Shown one piece after another: positions 16,928 through 25,502 of a stretch of 64,000 nt of DNA. Origin of the DNA: Bacteroidota bacterium (GTDB taxonomy: Bacteria; Bacteroidota; Bacteroidia; Chitinophagales; LD1); the NCBI GenBank assembly GCA_947475165.1, contig CANJLD010000009.1, positions 62,001 to 126,000 of the forward strand. The letters run 5' to 3'. The notes beneath the pieces are model-generated. The model was not told the DNA's origin. It made no database searches and saw only the letters and a list, made by a program, of their open reading frames with translations. The position numbers were made by a program, and so were the translations under genes. The number at the start of each line of letters is the position of its first letter. The stretch's first letter is position 1.

Positions 16928-18568
16928 CTACAGCAGCACTTTTTGCTCATCGGTAATAATTATGCCGCTCAGTGCCGGTACAGAAAAAAGTTCGCCAGCT
17001 ATATGAATGCGTTTTTCGTGCAAAGAAAAATTGATGATGATGTTGAATGTTTGTCCGTTAAGTTTCCGTTTGTAACCCAGAACGTTTCGCGGTAATTCCT
17101 TTTCAGAAATCAACTCCAAACTTCCTTCGCTAAATGCCGGATTCTCGTTTCGAATTTTTAGAACACGGTGAATAAAATTCAACAGAGAATTTTCGTTGGT
17201 TAATTCAACTTGCACATTTATGTTGCTAAAATTTTCATTCACCGGCAGCCATGTTTTTGCAGCTTTAGAAAAGCCTGCATTAAAAGAAGAATCCCATTGC
17301 ATGGGTGTGCGCAGTTCATCGCGGTTAGGTGTTTCGCCTGCTAAATCGAAAAGGAAGCGCGGCACTTTTTTCATTTTCTGCGCAATGGGGTCTAAGCCCT
17401 TTTTGAAAGGAATGCGAGCATCGGTCATTCCTATTTCTTCTCCGTAATACATACACGGCACACCGCGAACAGTCAATTGAAATAAATGAAGAAGCTTTGC
17501 CTTGCGCACATCATCATTCATTCTTTTTATACTTCTTCTTCTGTCGTGATTGCTGAAAACATACACCGGCATAAAGGGTTCAGGAAAATCCTGCTCAATG
17601 CCCGCCACCAATTCATGAAAATATTTTGCCTTGAACTTAAAGCGCAACATTTCGAAATTGAATACCAAACCAAGTCCGTCATTTTTTTCTTTGCCGGAGA
17701 ACTTTCGAATCGTTTTTCTGTTACCGCTTACTTCACCTAACAACATTCTATCACCAAACTCATCACATACACTTCGCAGTTCTTTTGCAAACTCCATACT
17801 CTCCGGTTGATTGATAGTGTATTTAAACTGCTGGAAGAAACCATTTGGATTTTTTTCATTAGGCACTGCTTTCCACGAAAATGGATTATTGCGCAGTTGA
17901 GCATCTTTATAAATCACATTAAATATATCGAGGCGAAAACCATCAACACCGCGCTTCAACCAAAAGCGAACGTTATCGAGCATCGCTTTTTTTACTTCCG
18001 GGTTCCGGTAATTTAAATCGGGCTGAAAAGGCAGAAAACTTGCCCAGTAATACTGTTTGCGTTCCGGTGAAAAGTGCCAACCGGTACCACCGGTCATGCT
18101 TTTCCAGTTGTTTGGTTTATCTGCCCAAATGTATTTATCCGTGTCACGGTTCTGAACCGTGGCACGGATATCTTCCTTAAACCACGGATGCTCAATGGAG
18201 GTATGGTTCATCACCATATCAAAAACAATTTTCATTCCGCGCTTGTGCACCTCGTCAATCAATTGCTGCGCATCGGCAAGGGTGCCGTATTCGGGGGCAA
18301 TGTCGCAGTAGTCGGCAACATCGTAACCAAAATCCTGCTGGGGCGATTTAAAAAATGGCGAGCACCAAATAGTTTGGTAGCCGATAGCTTTTATATAATC
18401 GAGCTTTTGAATAATTCCCTGAATATCGCCAATGCCATCGCCATTGCTATCGTAAAACGAGCGCGGATAAATCTGATAAATAGTAGTGTGGTGATACCAG
18501 GGCATTTGAGAAAATATGAAGTTGGAAGTTAGAAATACGAAAGAAAGACAAAGAAGAATTCGTTTCAT
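16928..18568 (-). CDS. Secreted alpha-amylase family glucosidase (GH13)
   Basis: A 546-residue protein of the GH13 oligo-1,6-glucosidase/alpha-glucosidase type. Start at the ATG 18566-18568, which begins a signal peptide ending FIFSQ; the GTG further upstream lies in a terminator hairpin. GH13 regions are visible: MPWYHHTTIYQIYPRSFYD at the N-terminus, MKIVFDMVMNHTS (region I), GVDGFRLDIFNVIY (region II, catalytic Asp), MLLGEVSGN (region III, acid/base Glu) and VFSNHDRRR (region IV). It probably hydrolyses alpha-glucan oligosaccharides in the periplasm. Its signal-peptide core (residues 8-17) is encoded by 7-bp repeats. Confidence 0.9.
   Translation of the reverse strand: MKRILLCLSFVFLTSNFIFSQMPWYHHTTIYQIYPRSFYDSNGDGIGDIQGIIQKLDYIKAIGYQTIWCSPFFKSPQQDFGYDVADYCDIAPEYGTLADAQQLIDEVHKRGMKIVFDMVMNHTSIEHPWFKEDIRATVQNRDTDKYIWADKPNNWKSMTGGTGWHFSPERKQYYWASFLPFQPDLNYRNPEVKKAMLDNVRFWLKRGVDGFRLDIFNVIYKDAQLRNNPFSWKAVPNEKNPNGFFQQFKYTINQPESMEFAKELRSVCDEFGDRMLLGEVSGNRKTIRKFSGKEKNDGLGLVFNFEMLRFKFKAKYFHELVAGIEQDFPEPFMPVYVFSNHDRRRSIKRMNDDVRKAKLLHLFQLTVRGVPCMYYGEEIGMTDARIPFKKGLDPIAQKMKKVPRFLFDLAGETPNRDELRTPMQWDSSFNAGFSKAAKTWLPVNENFSNINVQVELTNENSLLNFIHRVLKIRNENPAFSEGSLELISEKELPRNVLGYKRKLNGQTFNIIINFSLHEKRIHIAGELFSVPALSGIIITDEQKVLL
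18518..18545. repeat. Four 7-bp units (gaagttg type) in a signal-peptide coding stretch
   Basis: Units gaagttg, gaagtta, gaaatac and gaaagaa in 7-bp phase, covering codons 8-17 of the minus-strand amylase gene. Confidence 0.6.
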
Positions 18569-18582
18569 AACACTAAGAAAAC

Positions 18583-18617
18583 AAAAAGGCAGTAAGCTAA
18601 CGCTCACTGCCTTTTTG
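18583..18617 (-). terminator. Intrinsic terminator downstream of the PEGA-like gene
   Basis: AAAAAGGCAGTAAGC, loop TAAC, then GCTCACTGCCTTTTT; one mismatch in the stem. It is flanked by A and T runs and so can work on both strands. It lies between the PEGA-like gene and the amylase gene. Its core is identical to the terminator at 19732-19765. Confidence 0.8.
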
Positions 18618-18644
18618 TATCGTCTTAATACTTTCTGCTGACTG

Positions 18645-19301
18645 TTACTTAGATAACCTGCTTTGCATTTCAGGAATCACATCAGAATATACTCGCAACA
18701 ATCTATCCCATGTTTCAAATTTCTCATCCTCTCTTGCGCTTGTTGCAGTTTCACTTCTTTCAGAAATTATTTTCACTTTGTAAGAAAGCGGGTTCTCATT
18801 TCCCATTTTTATTACAAGGCGAGTCCGAATGATTACAGGTCCAAATTTCTGTACTGCCCAGGCAGTTCTTAAATAACCAGTACTCTTATCGGTTACTTCA
18901 ATAACATCGAATGAGCCTGTTATAATCGAGCTTAATTTTTTCCACGCATCTTCTTCTGTCTTAGTTGTCTTAATATCTATATCGCGATTGGCTAAATCGT
19001 TAGTGCTTGAACTTTCAAATGAAGCGTCTTTTTGAAGGGTAATGAATTCGCTTTTAGGGAGTTTCATTACGCCATCATTTTTGTAATTTCTTTCTTCAGA
19101 GATATAGCCTGCTTTTTTCACTTTTACATTTACAGTAGAATTTTTAGCCACTTTAATTTCTGCTTTTCCAGAACCAACTAAAGAACCGTTCACAAAAATT
19201 TGTGCATCAGCATCTGTTGAAATTTTAATGCTTACAGTGCCTGCAATACTGAGCGACACGGTAAAAATTGTAATAAGAAAGAATCCTAATAATTTTTTCA
19301 T
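18645..19301 (-). CDS. Secreted protein with PEGA-like domain
   Basis: A 218-residue protein with a signal peptide (cleavage near SIAGT). Residues 20-70 read as a PEGA-like carbohydrate/cell-wall-associated domain: TDADAQIFVNGSLVGSGKAEIKV, then VNVKVKKAGYISEERNY. The remainder (TKTEEDAWKKLSSIITGSFDVIEVTDKSTGYLRTAWAV) is alpha/beta and not recognised. A secreted or periplasmic location is expected. It is a single gene, ended by a strong hairpin terminator and divergent from the XRE regulator at 19457. Confidence 0.7.
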   Translation of the reverse strand: MKKLLGFFLITIFTVSLSIAGTVSIKISTDADAQIFVNGSLVGSGKAEIKVAKNSTVNVKVKKAGYISEERNYKNDGVMKLPKSEFITLQKDASFESSSTNDLANRDIDIKTTKTEEDAWKKLSSIITGSFDVIEVTDKSTGYLRTAWAVQKFGPVIIRTRLVIKMGNENPLSYKVKIISERSETATSAREDEKFETWDRLLRVYSDVIPEMQSRLSK

Positions 19302-19456
19302 GATTGGGTAGTTTGGTTTGTGTGATTGTAGAATTACTGTTTGTTATCAGAAACAGCCAACAATAATAAAATAGATACGCCTTTTTAAAGCGGTATTTGT
19401 AAATAGGTAATTTATAGTGGGTAATATATCAGGGGTATTAGCAGCAGTTTTGGCGT

Positions 19457-19720
19457 ATGGCAAAACCGACAAAAGCCCCATTAAAGAGTCCTGTTGAGCA
19501 TCAAATTGAAAATTTGGGGAAGAGAATTAAAGAGCTAAGAAAAAAGAAAGGGTTCTCTAATTACGAGTTCTTTGCTTATGAAAATAAAATAGGTAGGTCT
19601 CAATATGGCGAATATGAAAAAGGGACTGATATGCAGTTTAGTTCAATAATTAAACTCATTGAAATGCACGGAATGACAGTAAAAGAATTTTTCAGTAAAG
19701 GATTCGAAGGAGAAGAATAA
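19457..19720 (+). CDS. XRE-like helix-turn-helix regulator
   Basis: An 87-residue protein. Residues 16-72 form a lambda-repressor-like HTH: LGKRIKELRKKKGFSNYEFFAYENKIGRSQYGEYEKGTDMQFSSIIKLIEMHG, where the second and third helices are clear. The short C-terminus (TVKEFFSKGFEGEE) has no effector domain. Single-domain XRE proteins often repress their own gene or a neighbour; the divergent PEGA-like gene, 155 bp away, is a possible target, but this is inference. It ends 11 bp before a bidirectional terminator. Confidence 0.75.
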   Translation: MAKPTKAPLKSPVEHQIENLGKRIKELRKKKGFSNYEFFAYENKIGRSQYGEYEKGTDMQFSSIIKLIEMHGMTVKEFFSKGFEGEE

Positions 19721-19731
19721 ATAACTAAAAC

Positions 19732-19765
19732 AAAAAAGGCAGTAAGCTAACGCTCACTGCCTTTT
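19732..19765. terminator. Bidirectional terminator between the XRE gene and the helicase gene
   Basis: AAAAAAGGCAGTAAGC, TAAC, GCTCACTGCCTTTT. It sits between convergent genes and shares its 24-base core exactly with 18588-18611, 1.1 kb away. Confidence 0.8.
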
Positions 19766-19796
19766 GTATTTACTGTCAACCGCGAACAGTTAACTC

Positions 19797-21839
19797 CTAC
19801 CAAGCTAAATCGTCATCGTTAAACTTCTTCATAAAGTTTTCTACTTCCGATGTATCGCCTTTTTTCTTAGTTGGTTTAGAATCCGTAGCCGGTTTCTTTT
19901 CTAGGTAATCGGTCAGTTTATTTTCGCGTTTGCGCACGGGTCTGTCACCGGTAGCATCGCTCTTTATAAAATCTGTTTTTTCGTAAGGCTTGTCAAAACT
20001 TTTTTCGCCTACCGGTTTGCGCTCGCGGCTGAAAGATTTTTTACCATCGGTAGAAGTTCTTTCTCCTCCGTAGGTTTTCTTTTCAAAAGGTTTTCGCTCA
20101 CCACCGAAAGGTTTTTTATCACCAAACGATTTCTTCTCAAAAGGTTTCTTGTCGGTAAAGCTTTTTTCACGGCTTTCATCGCTCAGGTTGTTGCGGTGTC
20201 CACTGCGTTCACGGTCTCCGCCAAAACGGTTTCCACCTCCACTGCTGTTGCTATCGCGGTCTTTTGCTTTAGTAATCAACGGCTTTCTGCCTTCCTTGTT
20301 CTTGCTGAACACGGCCAACAATTGTTCTGCTTCCTGAAACATTACGCTGATAAACGAAAACTTATCGAACACCTTAATGTCCTTGATAGTGCTTTGCTTA
20401 ATCGAGCCTTCTTCTTCGAGGAATTTAGCCAACGTTGCCGGTGTGTAACCTTGCTCTCTTCCGAGTGCAACGAACAAACGCGCTGTTCCTTTACTATCAA
20501 CACTGCTGCCACGGCTCTCGCTTAGTTCGCGGTAGGCTTCTTCTTTCAACTCATCTTTAAAAGTGTATTTCAGCAACGCTGCAACAACACGCTCAGCGGT
20601 TTGACCTTCGTCAATCAACTCGTGCGCCATAGTTACAAATTCCTGATACTCTCCGGTGTCAATCATTTCGCGGATGTCAGTTTTAATTTTGGTTCTGCGA
20701 ATTTCAATCACATCTTTTACCGTAGGCACTTGTTCTTTCTTAATAGTAGCGCGTGCAATTTTTTGAATGAACAAAAGTTCGCGCAACTCATTTGAAGAAA
20801 TAAAAGTGATAGCGGTTCCCTGCTTTCCAGCGCGACCGGTTCTACCAATGCGGTGAACATAAGCCTCAGGGTCTTGCGGTAAATTGTAATTGATAACGTG
20901 CGTTAAATCGTTCACGTCAATTCCACGTGCAGCTACATCGGTAGCTACAAGTATGGTTGCTTTTTTCGCTTTAAACTTTTTAATAATCAACTCGCGCTGA
21001 CTTTGCGAAACATCACCGTGCATAGCTTCGGCTTCGTAACCTCTGTCATTTAATTGATGGGCAACGTTGTCGGTTTCTACTTTAGTACGGCAGAAAATAA
21101 TGCCGTAAAAATCAGGCTCAATATCTACAATGCGGCAAAGCGCTTCGAAACGCTCGCTCGGACGAACTTCAAAATAAATTTGCTCGGTTAACGAAGAAGT
21201 AGTTTGCTCGCTCTTCATTTCCACCAGGTCATATTCCTTCATGAAATTTTTAGCCAAACGAAGAATTTGTGCAGGCATAGTGGCACTGAACAAAAGCATG
21301 CGTCTTTCATCAGGAACGGCCTTCAAAATTTCTCTTACTTCTTCTTCAAAACCCATGTTCAGCATTTCATCGGCTTCATCTAAAACCACGTGTGTAACGT
21401 GGTCTAGCTTCAATGTTTTCTTGTCAATCAAATCGCGAATACGACCGGGGGTTCCAACTACGATTTGCGAACCGCGCTTTAAGCCGCGCTCTTGGATTTG
21501 GTAGCTTTGTCCGCCATAAACGGGTAACACGCCAAATCTTTTTTCGCCTTTGTAAGAGTTAATTTCTTCGGCAACTTGTATAGCCAACTCGCGCGTTGGG
21601 CACAAAATAAGTGCCTGCACGTTCTTGTTGTTGTCATCTAATTTTTCGATAAGCGGTAAGCCGAAAGCACCTGTTTTACCGGTACCGGTTTGGGCTTGTC
21701 CTACAATATCTTTTAAGCCGCTAAGCAAAAGCGGAATTGTTTTTTCCTGTATAGGCGATGGTTGCTCCCATCCTTTTTTTGCTAATGCAGCAAGTACATT
21801 TTCGCTCAATCCGAGCGCGCGGAATTTTTCCATTTCCAT
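19797..21839 (-). CDS. DEAD-box RNA helicase with DbpA-like domain and basic tail
   Basis: A 680-residue ATP-dependent RNA helicase of the DeaD/CsdA type. Motifs in order: Q motif (WEQPSPIQEKTIPLLL), AQTGTGKTGAF, PTRELAIQV, TPGRIRDLI, VLDEADEML, LLFSATMP, IIFCRTKVET, ATDVAARGIDV and YVHRIGRTGRAGK. Residues 440-520 look like the C-terminal RNA-binding fold (TARLFVALGREQGYTPATL). The last 150 residues are a disordered Arg/Lys/Gly/Phe-rich tail with repeats of KPFEKK and GGERK, probably for RNA contacts. It probably acts in ribosome assembly or mRNA decay at low temperature. A leader of about 200 nt precedes it, which is usual for cold-shock helicases. Confidence 0.92.
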   Translation of the reverse strand: MEMEKFRALGLSENVLAALAKKGWEQPSPIQEKTIPLLLSGLKDIVGQAQTGTGKTGAFGLPLIEKLDDNNKNVQALILCPTRELAIQVAEEINSYKGEKRFGVLPVYGGQSYQIQERGLKRGSQIVVGTPGRIRDLIDKKTLKLDHVTHVVLDEADEMLNMGFEEEVREILKAVPDERRMLLFSATMPAQILRLAKNFMKEYDLVEMKSEQTTSSLTEQIYFEVRPSERFEALCRIVDIEPDFYGIIFCRTKVETDNVAHQLNDRGYEAEAMHGDVSQSQRELIIKKFKAKKATILVATDVAARGIDVNDLTHVINYNLPQDPEAYVHRIGRTGRAGKQGTAITFISSNELRELLFIQKIARATIKKEQVPTVKDVIEIRRTKIKTDIREMIDTGEYQEFVTMAHELIDEGQTAERVVAALLKYTFKDELKEEAYRELSESRGSSVDSKGTARLFVALGREQGYTPATLAKFLEEEGSIKQSTIKDIKVFDKFSFISVMFQEAEQLLAVFSKNKEGRKPLITKAKDRDSNSSGGGNRFGGDRERSGHRNNLSDESREKSFTDKKPFEKKSFGDKKPFGGERKPFEKKTYGGERTSTDGKKSFSRERKPVGEKSFDKPYEKTDFIKSDATGDRPVRKRENKLTDYLEKKPATDSKPTKKKGDTSEVENFMKKFNDDDLAW

Positions 21840-22112
21840 GTTGTTTGTTTTGTCGCGAGTCCAAACGAATTAACGTCCCGCTAATCGCGATGATTTAAAA
21901 AATGATTTTCGGTTTATCACCGAACTTTTTTGGAGAGATAACCTTTGTTATGGTTATGCAGAGTTTCTTTAACCTGCTACGACTTTCTTATTGGTAAGTC
22001 ACATCCCACACTTGTAGTCCGTGTGAAGTGCGTTTATCTAACGCGGTGCGAAAGTAGTATAATAAACGAGAGTTGTACTATGTTTACGCAAACCAATGCA
22101 ACCGGTACCGGT
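21840..22112 (-). promoter_or_regulatory. Long untranslated leader and promoter of the helicase gene
   Basis: No gene in this 273-bp gap. On the minus strand TACTTTCG at 22049-22056 fits the -7 element seen before other genes here, which would give a leader of about 200 nt. Within it TTCGGTGATAAACCGAAAAT (on the minus strand near 21907-21926) can form a small stem. A leader this long suggests post-transcriptional control, perhaps by temperature. ACCGGTACCGGT lies at the far end (22098-22110). Confidence 0.45.
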
Positions 22113-22772
22113 TTAGTTATCTGAAAACTTCGAGGCAGCATTGTCTTTTTTCTTCTTCACAAAAAGAGGGATGCCCGATTTTTTGATGGTCTCATAATCG
22201 GCAGCCACAACTCGCACGCGATGAAATCCTATTTTTTTGAAAACAGAACCTGCAGTAACTGCTTCGGTAATGGTGTTGGCGTATACATAATAACTGTCAC
22301 CAGCTTCAAACTCAATAAGAATTTGCTCTAAGTCATTCAATGCAATATTCTCTGCATCTTCTGCGTGGTCTTTTGCAAATTCTTCTTTGCTGCGCACATC
22401 AATCAGAAAAAATTCATCAAACTGATAATCTATTTTAAACTCTTCGGCATCAATCGTTATAAGCATATCAACTTTGTTGTCTGCATTTTTCCAAGCATCA
22501 AAACCGCCAGCTAAAAATCCTTCTGTGTTTTCAATGCCTGCCGCTTTAATAGCTTTTGCAATAGCAGTATTCTCTGCTTCTTCGGTCACCAATAAAATTT
22601 TTTGGTCAGGCTCAGTTAGTTCGTCATAAGCATCAATGAAATTTTCATCGAAGGGAATTGAAACAGAACCTTTGATATAGCTTTCGCCAAAAAAATCAGA
22701 TTTGCGGGTGTCAACAACAAGATGTCCTTGAGCTATCAGCTCCTTAAATTGGTTGTATTCAATAACGTTCAT
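22113..22772 (-). CDS. Double rhodanese-like protein without catalytic cysteine
   Basis: A 219-residue protein with two rhodanese-like domains. Domain one (residues 1-95) has LVVDTRKSDFFGESYIKGSVSIPF and the end motif LAGGFDAWKNA; domain two (residues 105-200) has FFLIDVRSKEEFAKDHAEDAENIAL. The loop that holds the sulfur-carrying Cys reads ILLVTEEAENTA in domain one and YYVYANTITEA in domain two, and the whole protein contains no Cys. It therefore cannot be a sulfurtransferase by the usual mechanism and may be a binding or sensing domain. It is 39 bp downstream of two ArsR-type regulators, probably in one operon. Confidence 0.85.
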   Translation of the reverse strand: MNVIEYNQFKELIAQGHLVVDTRKSDFFGESYIKGSVSIPFDENFIDAYDELTEPDQKILLVTEEAENTAIAKAIKAAGIENTEGFLAGGFDAWKNADNKVDMLITIDAEEFKIDYQFDEFFLIDVRSKEEFAKDHAEDAENIALNDLEQILIEFEAGDSYYVYANTITEAVTAGSVFKKIGFHRVRVVAADYETIKKSGIPLFVKKKKDNAASKFSDN

Positions 22773-22811
22773 AATAAAAATTGAGGGCGCGAAGTTATCC
22801 GAAAACTTTGC

Positions 22812-23129
22812 TCAATCAAGGGAGAAATACTTTTGTGTAGTGTCGGCTATTTGTTCGAGTAACTTGTAGTTGAGGGAGTAGAAAATAAATTTTCCTTCGC
22901 GAGTGGTGAGAACAAGATTAGCATCTCTCAAAATTTTCAGGTGCTGAGACGCGACAGATTGCTCCAGTTTGAGTGCCTGAAAAATACTATTTACGTTTAT
23001 GCTTTTGTTTTTATCAATAAAGGAAAGCATTTGAATACGAAGCGGATGGGTACACGCCTTCAAGAGGTTTGAAGCGGTCTTCAAATCGCGATTGTAAACT
23101 AATTGTTGTGCTACACCGTTCATCTTCAC
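22812..23129 (-). CDS. ArsR-type winged-helix regulator (second copy)
   Basis: A 105-residue regulator. The winged helix-turn-helix is clear: HPLRIQMLSFIDKNKSINVNSIFQAL, recognition helix LEQSVASQHLKILRDANLV, then the beta wing TTREGKFIFYSLN. The alpha3 region has no ELCVCDL-type metal site and only one Cys (KACTHPLR), so it is not a classical arsenic/cadmium sensor. It is the near twin of the next gene upstream (EQSVASQHL and TTREGKFIFY shared) and sits 39 bp before the rhodanese-like gene; together they may sense sulfur or redox state, which is inference. Confidence 0.85.
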   Translation of the reverse strand: MKMNGVAQQLVYNRDLKTASNLLKACTHPLRIQMLSFIDKNKSINVNSIFQALKLEQSVASQHLKILRDANLVLTTREGKFIFYSLNYKLLEQIADTTQKYFSLD

Positions 23130-23162
23130 TAATTAATTTAACTACAAAAAAGGCAGAAAGCG

Positions 23163-23522
23163 TTATTCCTTCTGCGCCAGTTCTTCCACTAAGGCGGTTA
23201 TCTCTGCTATTCGTTTTTTATTTACTCCGTAAAAAATAAATTTCCCTTCGCGGGTAGTGGTTACAATATTGGCTCTGCGAAGAATAGCGAGATGTTGTGA
23301 AGCTACCGACTGTTCAATTTTAAAAAGACTGTAAATTTCTGTAACTGTTACTTTTCGCTTTTCCTCAATTGTGGTTACCAATTTTTTTCGGAGCGGGTGA
23401 TTGAGTGCGCGGAGTGTAAGTACTGCTCTGCGCAGTTTTCCGTAATCAAGATGAATCTGGTCTTTACCATTGAGTTTAGTTATTACCAGAGCTTCTTTGC
23501 TGAGTTTTTCTTTGCCTGCCAT
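23163..23522 (-). CDS. ArsR-type winged-helix regulator (first copy)
   Basis: A 119-residue regulator with a 30-residue N-terminal extension (MAGKEKLSKEALVITKLNGK) followed by the winged helix: LNHPLRKKLVTTIEEKRKVTVTEIYSLF, EQSVASQHLAILRRANIV, TTREGKFIFYGVN. No cysteines and no metal-site motif. Probably a tandem duplicate of the gene 33 bp downstream; the pair may form heterodimers or act on the same operator. The first gene of the small operon that ends with the rhodanese-like gene. Confidence 0.85.
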   Translation of the reverse strand: MAGKEKLSKEALVITKLNGKDQIHLDYGKLRRAVLTLRALNHPLRKKLVTTIEEKRKVTVTEIYSLFKIEQSVASQHLAILRRANIVTTTREGKFIFYGVNKKRIAEITALVEELAQKE

Positions 23523-23607
23523 AACGTGTGGTTTAAGGTTTAAATGTAAAGATTCTTAGGAAACTCGAAGATTTTTTTTCAATGTTCGAACAACAGCCTG
23601 TAGCTTG

Positions 23608-24285
23608 TCAGTTATTGATTTTGGCAGGAAACTCTTTAAGATAAAAAGGTTCAAAGTAGGCGGTGTTTTCAAATTCGCATTTCAGAAATTTTGTGTTTGA
23701 AACAGAAACCATCGAACGGGCATCGCAATCTACTTGTTCGGTATAAATAAAGTTGGATGACTTAATTACTGATTTGCATTTATCAGAAGCATTTCCGCCA
23801 ACAAAAATTTTTTCAAATGATTTAAGAGAGTTTTCAAACTCCTCATTAAGCGTAACGCAGTTTGTCGGGTAAACCTCGTTTAACTCTGAATTGTAAACGG
23901 CAACATAAGCATCCATTCTTCTCGCATCCATAGCAGGCATATAATATGCGCCTGTGGCATTTGCTTTTTTCTGAATGCCAACTGCCAGAGCAAGTAAAGT
24001 GGGAACTGAAATCAGAGGCTTGTTCAACGCATAACACAAACCTTTTGCTACAGAAGTGCCAATACGCAAACCCGTATAAGAACCCGGACCCGCACTAACT
24101 GCCACCGCATCTAATTCTGAAAGTGAAAGGTTGTTGCTCTTAAATAACTCATCAATAAAAACGGTGAGAATTTTTGCGTGAGAGTTTCCTGTCCGGTCTT
24201 CGCGACAATCAATTACAGTTCCATCTCTCGACAAACAAACAGAACAGATAGGGGAAGATGTTTCTATATTTAGGATCAAAGGCAT
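23608..24285 (-). CDS. tsaB: tRNA threonylcarbamoyladenosine biosynthesis protein TsaB
   Basis: A 225-residue ASKHA-fold protein, partner of TsaD in making t6A37 on ANN-decoding tRNAs. Motifs: ILNIETSSPICSVCLS at the N-terminus, the signature VAVSAGPGSYTGLRIGTSVAKG near residue 65, and VPTLLALA. Its start overlaps the stop of the M28 peptidase gene by one base (TGATG), so translation is likely coupled. The pairing of the two functions has no known logic and is probably just operon economy. Confidence 0.93.
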   Translation of the reverse strand: MPLILNIETSSPICSVCLSRDGTVIDCREDRTGNSHAKILTVFIDELFKSNNLSLSELDAVAVSAGPGSYTGLRIGTSVAKGLCYALNKPLISVPTLLALAVGIQKKANATGAYYMPAMDARRMDAYVAVYNSELNEVYPTNCVTLNEEFENSLKSFEKIFVGGNASDKCKSVIKSSNFIYTEQVDCDARSMVSVSNTKFLKCEFENTAYFEPFYLKEFPAKINN

Positions 24286-25502
24286 CAGAAATTTATATCG
24301 TGCTCTATCGTTTCGCTGCCGCGTTTTACTTTCACTTTGCTGCTATCGCCTTTTTTAAATTGCGCAAGTGCTTTCATATAGGTAGTCATGTCCGTTACTT
24401 TTACTCCACCTAATTGAATCACCACATCGCCAGTTTTTAAACCTGCTTTTGAAGCGGGTTTTCCATCTGTTACCCCATCTATTCTCATTCCTTCGCCATC
24501 ATAGGTATAGTCGGGCATTACGCCAAGCGTCACCGTAAACTTTGGCGTGTCTTCATTGTTATCGTCCTTGGTTTTTACAAAAGCAATTTTCCCTTTTGCA
24601 TCTAAACCTTCTATCAGCTTCATTACATAGTTGAAAATTTCTTCCATGCCTTCATAATTGATTTTGCTTTCGTCATCGCTCGGCTTATGGTAATCTTTAT
24701 GCTGTCCGCTGAAAAAATGCAGCACCGGAATGTTCTTTAAATAGAAAGAAGTATGGTCGCTCGGCCCTACTCCGCTTTCGGTGGTTTTTACATGAATTGT
24801 CGATTCGATATTTTTCATCGCTTCGTTCCATGCAGGAGATGTTCCAACGCCACTTACCACCAATTTATTTGAGTCCATTCTTCCTACCATATCAAAGTTG
24901 AGCATGTAATTAATGGAGGTAGAATCATATTTCATGTGTTCAACAAACCATTTAGAGCCGTAAAGCCCTAATTCTTCACCACTAAAAAGAACAAAAATGT
25001 AACTGTTGTTCTTGAAAGATGAATGATTGATTTTTCTTGCCAGTTCCAGAACCATTGCAACTCCGCTGGCGTTATCATCGGCACCATTATGCACGGCAGG
25101 TTCGCCACGATAAGTCGAATGGGCAGAATCTCCCATACCTAAGTGGTCGTAATGCGCACCAATAATGATGGTTTGCTTGGTGTGGTTATCAATAAAGGCG
25201 GCTACATTCTGCCCGTTTATCTTCTCCTTTTCGCCACCATGAATCTTTATGTTGTAAGTAAAAGGCTGGCGGTAATTGCCGCCTTTATACTTACCGTTCA
25301 TGGCGCGCAAACCTGTATTTTTCAGGAATTCGCCTTCTATATATATAGCAGCATTTGTTTCGTCTTTGCTGCCTGTCATTCTTCCATGCAAACTATCGGA
25401 AGCTAAAAATGCGATATGTTGTTTGAAGCGACTGGGCAATTGACCATTGACCATTGACCATTGCAAAGCAATAGAGCACAGGAAGAAGAGTTTCTTAATC
25501 AT
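24285..25502 (-). CDS. Secreted M28 aminopeptidase with C-terminal PDZ domain
   Basis: A 405-residue protein with a signal peptide (core IALQWSMVNGQ). The M28 zinc-peptidase domain (residues 30-300) shows the metal and catalytic motifs IIIGAHYDHLG, AVHNGADDNASGVAMVLELA, FVLFSGEELGLYGS, NFDMVGRM and SDHTSFYLKNIPVLHFFSG. Residues 320-405 form a PDZ domain (GVMPDYTYDGEGMRIDGV, AGLKTGDVVIQLGG). It trims peptides in the periplasm or outside. Codons 12-21 are a 7-bp repeat. It is cotranscribed with tsaB, from the divergent promoter region shared with typA. Confidence 0.9.
   Translation of the reverse strand: MIKKLFFLCSIALQWSMVNGQLPSRFKQHIAFLASDSLHGRMTGSKDETNAAIYIEGEFLKNTGLRAMNGKYKGGNYRQPFTYNIKIHGGEKEKINGQNVAAFIDNHTKQTIIIGAHYDHLGMGDSAHSTYRGEPAVHNGADDNASGVAMVLELARKINHSSFKNNSYIFVLFSGEELGLYGSKWFVEHMKYDSTSINYMLNFDMVGRMDSNKLVVSGVGTSPAWNEAMKNIESTIHVKTTESGVGPSDHTSFYLKNIPVLHFFSGQHKDYHKPSDDESKINYEGMEEIFNYVMKLIEGLDAKGKIAFVKTKDDNNEDTPKFTVTLGVMPDYTYDGEGMRIDGVTDGKPASKAGLKTGDVVIQLGGVKVTDMTTYMKALAQFKKGDSSKVKVKRGSETIEHDINF
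25440..25467. repeat. Four 7-bp units (ttgacca) in a signal-peptide coding stretch
   Basis: ttgacca three times, exactly, then ttgcaaa. On the minus strand they encode residues 12-21 of the M28 peptidase, at the end of its signal peptide. Confidence 0.8.
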
